Source: Pseudomicrostroma phylloplanum (lineage: Eukaryota > Basidiomycota > Exobasidiomycetes > Microstromatales). From it: a stretch of 64,000 nucleotides of DNA. The stretch's first letter is position 1; each line of letters begins with the position of its first letter. Below, one piece after another: positions 53,613 through 61,331 of the stretch. The position numbers and the translations under genes are program-made. The stretch lies in contig BCHS01000005.1 of assembly GCA_039545275.1 (NCBI GenBank), forward strand, positions 496,001-560,000, written 5' to 3'. The notes under the pieces are model-generated. The model was not told the DNA's origin. It saw only the letters and a program-made list of their open reading frames with translations, and did no database searches.

Positions 53613-56600
53613 TCCCCCCTCCGGAGCTTTCAACGCTCTTGCCTTTGGGGGAGGAGTCGAATGAGGATGAAGGAGGAGAAGAGTTTCTGTTGGGGGCATC
53701 GTTCAAGAGAGCCGAGAGAGCGTCGGTCAGGTCGCGTCCCGCGCGAGGGTTGACGAGGAGCGGTGGCGCGTGCGAGGTCGAAGGAGCGGTGTCGCTGGCC
53801 TGGATGGGCTCGACGTTGTGCTTGTTAGGGCTAATCAGGAGCTGAGTCTTGACGGAAGGCTCGGAGTGCGTCGTGACGGACGAGGTGGATGATGCGGCTT
53901 GCGCGTTCGTGCACGTCGAAGAGCTGACCTGTGGAACCTGGACGGTGGCTGCGTCGCAGCCGGCCGCCTCGGTCGGGTGTCGAGGAGAGTCCTGGTCTCC
54001 TACCTGCGCCAGACGGGAAAGAGCGTCTACGTTGGTGTGAGTGGAGCCCTTCTTGTGGTGGAACGTCCACCTGTGGAGGTAAGGCTGGAGATCCAGCCTG
54101 ACTCTCTCAATCAGGGGGGTGAACTGGCGGTGCGCCTTGGCAGAGAGCATGCCTTGAATGGGTAGGTGATCTGTCACTATCCCTACTCTGCTACCTTCTA
54201 GGTAAATCCGAAAGAAGAAGAAGGCCCAGCGCAGACATTTCATCTCGAGCTCGGCTCCCAGCAATTTCTTCTCCGACTTGCTCGTCTTCTTGGAGGAGAA
54301 AGCCACAGGGCGCTCAAAGATGACGTAGGGCCTGCCCGCTATCATGATCTTTTGAGGTCTGTGAATCGGGTGTCGGTCAAGGGCCTCTGCCTCTGATGCG
54401 AAGTGGGGGATGGAGGTCGCAGAAGGATCGGCCTTGGGTCCCGCGGAAGATGCGTCTTGCGCGTCGGCGACGTCGGCACTGTATGTGGAGGCTTCTCCGT
54501 TGATTGAGGGCTGGGCGTTCCCTAGCGCAAGATGTTGCTCAATGTAACCGGAGAATTCGTCCGTGTTGTCCAAGGTCAGGAGGTGTTCCAAAGAGGGTTC
54601 GTCCGATCGAGCCTCGGGGGGTGGAGTGATGAAACCTTCCGAGTTGGGGCCGGCGATGGTTTCACCACCCTGACGGTCGCGCCACTCGTTGATCAGATCG
54701 AAGCATTGGTCCTCCAGGAGAGTCTTCTCATCCGTCCAGGTGAGTCGAGAGCTGTTCTTCCACTTTACTCGAAATTGTAGTTTGCGGCCTCTGTAGAGTC
54801 TTTCGTCCACGATCTTCTCTGGTTCCCACCAGGTCAATCCGCTCCTTTCGGCTGTCAGACCTGGCCTGCCATACTCATCATTGGGGGGAAGAGGTTCGAG
54901 TTGGCTGACATCCCAGATGTCTTTGCCACCCATGTCATCTGGAAGGTCGAGCCTAACGCGGTGTGCGCTCAGGACTTCCTTGATGCGAAAGGGACCCTCT
55001 TTGGGAGGCTGCAGCTTGGATTGGATGCGATCTGCAGGTAGTGGTCTGTCCTTCAGCCTGATCATGACCTCGTCGCCCTCTGCCAGGATGGGTAGTGGGG
55101 CCTTCTTTGCATCGTAACGACCCTTGAGGGCGTCGCGGCTCTTGCGGCTCGCCTGACGGGCTTGCTCGATCCTCGCTCTAGCGAAGAGTCCCTCTTCCTC
55201 GATGGAGCCGACGCCCAGGTGACGGGCTAGATGACGCAGCAGTCGTGGGCGGTGGACGTAGAGGAGATCATATGCGCTATAACCAGTGACCGTACTGGGT
55301 GTCGAATTCAGGACCAACTCCAGCGCTGGAAGCATCTCGTCCCACCTTGAGTCATCTTTGTCTAGGCTCAGGGCCCTGAGCGACTGCGTGGCGGTCTGGA
55401 TGTAACGCTCGACGGGGTTTGCCTGCTGATGGTATGGAGCGGATGGAGTAAGTTGAGCCCCTAGCCTCTTGGCAAAAGCCTGGCCTAAAGCTCCAACAAA
55501 CTTGCTGTCGTGGTCCGAGATGATGCGCGCTGGTTGCCATCCCTGGCGAAGGACCGAGTCCTCTATTGCTCGGAAGACGTCTGAGGCTTTCGCGGTAGCT
55601 TTGAGCGGTCGAAAGAGCACTGTCTTAGTGAACGTGTCGACGACGACTAGGCAGGCGTTGAATCCGGAGCTGGTGGTTGGGAGTCCTAGCATGATGTCGA
55701 CTGAGATGGTGTCAAAGGGTAGGCCCGTGTGGTCTTCGTCCTCCGCAAGGCTTCCTGACGGACGCAAGGGCTTGGTTCGAATGCAAGTGGCACAGTGTTT
55801 GACAAAGGAGTTGACTGCCTCGGCCATCTTTGGGTGGAACCATTCTTCCTCCACCTTCTTTTGCGTTCGCCATTGTCCCAGATGACCTGCGTGAGCCTTT
55901 TCGAAGACGACGGGAAAGAGTTGACGAGGGAGACAGACTCTGTCGTCTGACGCTTTGAACAGGACGTTGTCCTGCCAGGAGTAGCCCTTTGGTACTTCGC
56001 CCTTCTCGGCAGACCTGATCAGCGACCCCCACGTTGGGTCCTCTCTCTGAGCTTGAGGTAGCGATGAGAGTATGGTGTCGGAGAGGTCGACGACCAGAGG
56101 GAAGGAGAGAGAGTCGTTGCTTTGCTCCTTGAGTGGTCGAACGTGTTGCTGGTGTAGCGCCGCGGCGAAGTGGTCTTGGGAGGCATCGACGTAGAGGAAG
56201 TATTTGCGGCCTTCGATCGGGTAGGCGAGTGTGGTAAGAGAGGCAATCTCCTTGTTGAGATTGGAGAAGCAGTCGAGACGTTCTTGATTCCACTCGACCT
56301 TCTTTGCTCGCGCAGCGATCTTTGTGCCATCCCGATCTACCATCTTCCCTTTGCCCTCCCACCTGATACCTTCGGTTAGGACCTGAAGGGGAGCTGTCTT
56401 GCGGGAGAAGTGGGGTATATGAGCCCGGTAATAGTTCCAGAGCCCCAAGACCCGCCACAGATCAGCTAGAGAGTCGGGAGGTTGTAGGTTGACGATAGCT
56501 TGAGCGCGATTCTCCAAGATCGACACACCGTCAGCCGAAATGAACCTGCCTAGTACCTTCAAGCCCTTGAAGGCGAAGTGGCATTTCTTTGGGTCTAATT

Positions 56601-58598
56601 TCACGTTGGCTTGGATCACAATCGCCAGCAGTTTCTTGAGCGACGCCAGATGCTCATCCATGGTCTTTGAATAGACGATGATGTCGTCCAAGTAGACCAG
56701 GGCTTCTGACCACCTCATTGAGCTAAGAAGGGTATCCATGCATCTCTGGAAGAACGCCGGTGCACCCTTGAGACCGAATGGCACCCTGCGGTACTGAAAC
56801 AGTCCTTTGTCGCACGCAAAGGCCGTCTTCCAGCGATCACTTTCTTCTACCTCGGCCTGATGATAGGCTTTGACCATATCGAGTGAGGAGAAGATGGATG
56901 CTCCAGCAAAGGCGTCAAATATGTCGTCCGCTCTAGGTAGAGGATAGGAGTCGTCCTTTGTGACAGCGTTCAGACCTCTGTAGTCGACGCAGAAGCGGAG
57001 TTTCCCGTTCTGATGGACGATGACCACCGGTGAGGAGATCCTGGAGGCGCTTGGCTCGATGATCCCGAGGTCGAGGAGTTGGTCGACTGTCTTCCTGATG
57101 ACTTCCCTCTTCTTGGGACTGGTGCGTCTGGCGGGCTCGGCGCGGAGAAGGTTTTCATCTTCGACAGGGATCGACAACTTGGGACCCTTTAGTAAGCCCG
57201 GTCGCCCATCCAGCGAGAAGGCGGCGACGTGCTCTCTGAGAAGAGCTACTATCTCGGGAGAAGGGCCGTTGGTCGATGGGAGATTGCCGATCTGGAAGAT
57301 GCCATCCACGAGGGTGGAGTCAGAGTCGTCGGCCTGAGCCCCTTTAGCGAAGTAATCGTTGTCCTCTCGAGGGTCTAGAGGTCTGCAGTCCACCTCTTGA
57401 TCGACATCGAAACTCTCCATCGCCGATTCGCCTGCTTCGGATTGACCGTCGGTTGGGGTGTTCTCCGTTTGTGAACTCTCAGGCCCGAAGATGTCCGCCG
57501 TGTGGCACCTGGCCTCCTGCTGGGCTTGGAACCTCAGCCCTGTCTGCGACACCTCACCTGATAGTGGGCGTGCGATGTTGAGCGTCATGTTCGAGCTCAC
57601 GTAAGCCTTCTCGCTTGACAGGTTGCTGACGAGTAAGTGCTCAACGCTCGGCGGAAGGATGGAGGCTTGTAGCGAGAAGGTTGACGATGTGGGTGGACCG
57701 AGGCCATCCGACCAGGTCACTGCATCCGTGATGTAGGCCTGCCCAGCCACAGGGGAGGGTTCCCACCTAACGGGGACCCAGACATGATGGAAAGGGGGGA
57801 TTTCGGTGGCCCTATTGCAGACGAGATTGACGCTCTGATCGTCATTGGAGGGGAGGCCTCTGAGGCAGTAGACACCCCAAGAGACTTCCTTGCCGCTGAA
57901 GAGTGTCTTGTTCGCCGAACACTTGAACACATCGAGCTTGATTTGGTGACCCTGAATCCATTCTACTCCGAGGAGGATGCCAGGTTTCAGGGAGTCCACA
58001 AGGTAGAAGTCGTGGCGGAAGGAGAGTTCATGTCTGCCATCCTTATCCCATCCCATGATGGAGAAGGCCATAGTCACGAAACCTTTGCTCTCATTTGAGC
58101 CGATGCCCTGAAGAGAGACGTGTCCTTCCTTGAAAGGTTCTCCCAGCGTGTTTGAGGCGATGGTGGCGTCAATGAGAGATATGGACGAGCCGGTGTCGAG
58201 GAGGCATGGATGCTGGTAGGGGCCAACAGACCCTCCGTGGACGGTGATGTGGCAGAATGTTGCGGTGTAGCCTCGATGGATCTGGCCGGAGCCCGCTCCT
58301 GGTAGATCAGGCACTCTCGACTGTTGAGGTTGGAGTTGTGGGTTGAACGGGTCGTGACGCTTGACGTCTTCTGGGAATGTGAGCTCAGTCAATGCTGGGT
58401 TGCTCAAGAAGCAGGCGGCTTCGGCCGCGGTGAGAACGGCTGTTATCGAGGGGGTGCTCTGGGTCTGACGTGGATTGGTGGAAGTGAAGGAACGAGACGA
58501 TGCGGCTGTCGGAACGGTTGGCTGGTGGGGGGGAAGCCTTCCCTCGGACGGCCTCGCCGCTACGGGCTCCAAGGAGCTCCCCCCCTTCAGTTTCCCAT
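53605..58598 (-). CDS. Gypsy pol polyprotein: PR-RT-(RNase H start)-IN-chromodomain-(RNase H remainder)
   Basis: Open frame from the gag overlap to 53605; 1655 codons from the TTG at 58572, with no ATG near its start, which fits expression only by frameshift from gag. Residues are counted from that TTG. Protease: CLLDTGSSISLID near 140. Reverse transcriptase: FCVDYRGLNAVTKDD, VPFGLKGAPAFFQ and the YLDD box near 627. RNase H first strand: YFLYVDASQDHFAAALHQ near 791. Integrase: zinc-binding HAGHLG ... HCATC near 894-927, then D, D, E in ISVDIML, ISDHDSKF and NPVERYI (957, 1019, 1052). Chromodomain: EPEKIVDERLYRGRKLQFRVKW near 1255. After a Ser/Asp-rich linker, RPVAFSSKK (1418), AELE, VTDHLPI (1469) and NVDALSRL (1515) resemble the remainder of an RNase H domain. 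Usual gypsy pol has RNase H contiguous before IN. Confidence 0.9.
53613..53622 (-). promoter_or_regulatory. Gypsy polypurine tract
   Basis: GGAGGGGGGA on the minus strand ends directly at the first base of the 3' LTR, the expected position for the plus-strand DNA primer. Confidence 0.85.
58527..58596 (-). promoter_or_regulatory. Putative -1 ribosomal frameshift signal between gypsy gag and pol
   Basis: Slippery heptamer G GGA AAC (58596-58590) in gag-frame phasing is followed directly by the gag stop TGA. After a 4-nt spacer (TGAA), seven G (58585-58579) can pair with seven C (58533-58527) across a 45-nt loop containing a small GCTC/GAGC hairpin. The pol frame is the -1 frame at this point. 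The heptamer is of the X-XXY-YYZ type used by several retroviruses. Confidence 0.75.
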
Positions 58599-60257
58599 CG
58601 GGACTGAAGATAGTTCAGTGAACCTGCCGGTGGATGTCTTGTCGTGCGAGCCGAGCGAGACCACTGGGAAGTACTCAGCGTCGCAGAGTTCGACAGTAAA
58701 GACCTCTGTGTCCACAAGGTTCACGCTCCCCTTTGGGATGATGAGCTCATGCATCCAATCAAAGTGATTGCCGGAGCAGTGGCGACAGGTCCTGGACATG
58801 GGCATGGCCTCGTTGGAGTTGGGGATGCGGTACTTGAAGACACCGTTCTCCTTGTAGAGGTTGTTGGGGTTGAATGACGCTTTCAGCTCGGGGATGGAGA
58901 ACCTGCGAGAAGCCGTGGGCGAAGGCTCTCTTCGGACGGCTGGAGGGCCTGCAGTGATCCTGTTGTTGTTCTTGTTGCGACCGAGGAGCGCGTCAATCTC
59001 TTTTTGCTCCGCGACCGAGTCCTTCATTTCCTGTTCAACGTTCTTGAGCTCCCTGAGGAGGAGTCGAGAGTCGGGATTGAAGCTGAGATCGGTACGGATG
59101 TGCTTCCTCGCAGCCTTGGGAAGGCCCCTCTTGATCTCCGCTACAAAGTCATTGGGAGTGCTGTTGGGGTTGGCCATTCGGTACAGCGCTTGCTTCTCGA
59201 AGTAGAACAAGCCGACATCGCTGACAGCATCCCACTCCAGTGCACGAGCTTGATCCTTGAGTTCGGAGTCGTTCGGTCGGAAGGCCAGGTCCATCTCCTT
59301 CAGCCAGGCCTTCCAGGAGCGCAAGGAGTTCCTAGCTTTGGGTACCAGCTCGACGTACCAGAACTTAGCTTGGTCTCTAAGGCAGCGAAGGAGGACTTCG
59401 ACGATGCTTTCTTCCCAGCCGATGTCTCCTGGGTGCTGTTCGACGAGTGCCTCTACGCATGCGGTCCAGAAGCCGTAGTTCTTGGAGAGGCCGTCGAAGA
59501 GGCCAATTTCCTCGGGCTTGAAACGCGGGCGACGACTGTGGGACTCTTCCTCAGAGTCCCTACGGTGGTCCCGGCGTGGGCCTCCTTGCTGGTGCCCGTT
59601 GCTTCCGCCGACAAGGGGTGTGGCACCGTATTCACCGCTGTTCTGTCCTACCGTCCTGAAGTGAGGAGGTGGCATGTCGATGTTGTGGGCGTGGCGCTCA
59701 TCAGGTGGGGGCGCCGGGCCATAAGCGAAGACTCGTTTGGGTTGTGGAGGATTCATGCCCTGAGTCTGCCTGTATGCAGGGTAGTCGTTGTTCCAGATCA
59801 TACTGGCAGGAGGTCCTCGCTCGTCAAAGGTGCGAGGGTTGCCAGCGTAGGGCATTGGGGGTGGTCGCATAGGTGGTGGACCGGGTAAGTCTTGAGCCCG
59901 TAGCGAGTCCACCGCGGCCGCGGCTTCTTCGGTCGTCATTCCCTCAGCGATAAAGGCATCCAGCGGTCCTAGCGTGTTTCCGGGGGTCATCCAGCGGTTG
60001 ATGCCACGAAGTCGCATGGCGGCTGTGTCGCGGGCACGAGGGGAGTTTCCAGCGTCTCGGTGCTCAATGGCATCCTTGAGGGAGGAGATCTGGTCCTGCT
60101 GGCCACGCACGAGCTCTAGAACGGCGCTGAGTTGCTGCTCCAGCCTGATGGCGTTTGCTGCCGTCTGCGTGCTGACATTTGCTTGGACCTGGGGCTCTGT
60201 GCCTTGCTCGCTTGGCTCAGCACCGCGAGGTGGGCGGGGGGTTGTTGGCTCTACCAT
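58587..60257 (-). CDS. Gypsy gag with a variant zinc knuckle
   Basis: 556 residues from the ATG at MVEPTTPRPPRG; ten more codons are open upstream but start with GTG. A predicted coiled segment (RLEQQLSAVLELVRGQQDQISSLKDAIEHR) is near the N terminus, a Pro/Gly/His-rich middle follows, then a retrotransposon gag domain (WTACVEALVEQHPGDIGWEESIVEVLLRCL, AKFWYVELVPKARNSLRSWKAWLKEM). Near the C terminus is CRHCSGNHFDWMHE, a C-x2-C-x3-H-x4-H cluster in place of the usual C-x2-C-x4-H-x4-C. It ends SSVPMGN and TGA, on the slippery site. It should assemble the particle; pol is produced at a lower level by frameshift. Confidence 0.88.
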   Translation of the reverse strand: MVEPTTPRPPRGAEPSEQGTEPQVQANVSTQTAANAIRLEQQLSAVLELVRGQQDQISSLKDAIEHRDAGNSPRARDTAAMRLRGINRWMTPGNTLGPLDAFIAEGMTTEEAAAAVDSLRAQDLPGPPPMRPPPMPYAGNPRTFDERGPPASMIWNNDYPAYRQTQGMNPPQPKRVFAYGPAPPPDERHAHNIDMPPPHFRTVGQNSGEYGATPLVGGSNGHQQGGPRRDHRRDSEEESHSRRPRFKPEEIGLFDGLSKNYGFWTACVEALVEQHPGDIGWEESIVEVLLRCLRDQAKFWYVELVPKARNSLRSWKAWLKEMDLAFRPNDSELKDQARALEWDAVSDVGLFYFEKQALYRMANPNSTPNDFVAEIKRGLPKAARKHIRTDLSFNPDSRLLLRELKNVEQEMKDSVAEQKEIDALLGRNKNNNRITAGPPAVRREPSPTASRRFSIPELKASFNPNNLYKENGVFKYRIPNSNEAMPMSRTCRHCSGNHFDWMHELIIPKGSVNLVDTEVFTVELCDAEYFPVVSLGSHDKTSTGRFTELSSVPMGN

Positions 60258-61174
60258 CCTTCTCTTGCTTCGAGGCTTGCGAAGCACGCGTTCGGGATCG
60301 AACTGTTGAGGGAGGACTAACTGAGCGGCGCGTCTGTCGGACGACGACGGTCGAGGGTCGAGGGTGTTGTTGCGATCGGCTGAGGACTGTCATGGCGTCA
60401 CCCCAAGTTGAACCCCCAACGTTGAACCCCCAACGTCAGTTGAACCCCCAACGCCCACCTCAGTTGAACCCCCAACATCCCAGCCTCAAGCCCGTACCTC
60501 AGCACCAGCACTCTCCTCATGATACCATCAAGTCTATACCCTCAAGCACATACCCTCTGCTCCCTACCCACAGCTCTCTCCGTCAAGCTTGCCCAGCACG
60601 TACGTACGCACAGGTTTGTACCCCCAACGTTGAACCCCCAACGTCTGCCTGCAGGTATTCAAACTCCGCTCAGCCACGCGCATATGGCACTGGACCAGTG
60701 TCTAGTTGAACCCCCAACAGGCACTGGGCCAGTGTCAGTTGAACCCCCAACATTGGCCAGCCCCTGTCCCCGTAGTCAGTCTTCGTCACAAGTCTTGCTC
60801 GTCGAGTCAGTCGTGTCTTCCTTTCCTTTCCCCATCTGTTGTCTTGTTCATCCCCCTAGTGTCAGCTCGTCTGTCAATACCAATCCTCTTCACCGTGCCC
60901 ACGGTCTGCCTCAGGTCTGATCCCCAACCACTGGCCTCCTCCCTCCGTACCCGCCCACCGTAACAAGGACGGACGGGAGTCGTCGTCGAGTGGTCGAGTA
61001 GGGTGGGGATTCGACTGGGAAGATGCGAGATTCGCGGGGTCAATTTGGGAAGAGGATGCAGTGGGTTCGTGACGGTTGGGTGAGGGGGTGCGAGAGTCGG
61101 CTTCAGTGCTCATAGGTCGATGGGTTAACCTTCGCGGGGCTTGAGTACCTTGGGGAGTAGTCAAGCTGTGGGAA
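60258..61174 (-). other. Gypsy 5' leader between primer-binding site and gag
   Basis: About 0.9 kb. It contains the 14-bp motif array (60407-60751) and a short ATG frame of about 79 codons (61113-60874) that looks Ser/Pro-rich and random, possibly a uORF. A long leader with repeated sequence may hold packaging or translation signals. Confidence 0.6.
60407..60751 (-). repeat. Seven exact copies plus one variant of GTTGAACCCCCAAC
   Basis: Exact copies on the plus strand start at 60407, 60421, 60439, 60463, 60629, 60705 and 60738; a variant (TTGTACCCCCAAC) starts at 60616. In element sense each reads GTTGGGGGTTCAAC. The last two copies belong to a ~35-bp tandem duplication that also includes GGCACTGG(A/G)CCAGTGTC. 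Each motif can form a 4-bp GTTG/CAAC stem. Confidence 0.95.
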
Positions 61175-61192
61175 GGCCGTCCTTGTCCACCA
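61175..61192 (-). promoter_or_regulatory. Gypsy tRNA primer-binding site
   Basis: Directly after the 5' LTR the minus strand reads TGGTGGACAAGGACGGCC. The leading TGG is complementary to a tRNA CCA end, giving a primer 3' end of ...CCTTGTCCACCA. The tRNA identity is not determined. Confidence 0.8.
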
Positions 61193-61301
61193 TGAGCAGA
61201 GTGAAGTGAATGTATGGATTGCTATCTAGAAGGACGGTACAGGCGGACGAGGGGAAATGCCAGCGTGCGAGGCCGGAACGGAACTAGCAGCGCTCAGCAC
61301 A
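61193..61301 (-). repeat. Gypsy 5' LTR (109 bp)
   Basis: Identical to the 3' LTR at 53504-53612 over its whole length; TG...CA ends. It should hold the element promoter, though at 109 bp there is little room for one and no TATA box is visible. Confidence 0.95.
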
Positions 61302-61306
61302 GTCCC
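61302..61306. repeat. 5-bp target-site duplication GTCCC, right
   Basis: Matches 53499-53503 and directly follows the right LTR. Confidence 0.93.
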
Positions 61307-61331
61307 TCAGTACGAGGGATACGAGTTCTAG

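Larger units (their letters stand above)
53504..61301 (-). mobile_element. Complete Ty3/gypsy chromodomain retrotransposon, 7,798 bp
   Basis: Bounded by identical 109-bp LTRs and the GTCCC duplication; transcribed leftward. In element order: 5' LTR 61301-61193, primer-binding site 61192-61175, a long leader with 14-bp repeats, gag 60257-58587, pol in the -1 frame to 53605, polypurine tract 53622-53613, 3' LTR 53612-53504. No internal stop breaks gag or pol and the LTRs are identical over all 109 bases, so insertion is very recent and the copy may be competent. It sits near the 3' end of a copia gag. Confidence 0.95.

Noticed and set aside
60407..60751. Repeat array as a CRISPR or tRNA B-box cluster
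   Set aside because: Repeats are 14 bp with irregular spacers in a eukaryotic retrotransposon leader; GGTTCAA resembles a B box, but no A box or tRNA fold accompanies it.
61206..61331. Intron removing two TAG codons to fuse copia gag and pol
   Set aside because: The first TAG and the proposed donor belong to the gypsy LTR. Without the insertion only one TAG remains, so no such intron is needed.
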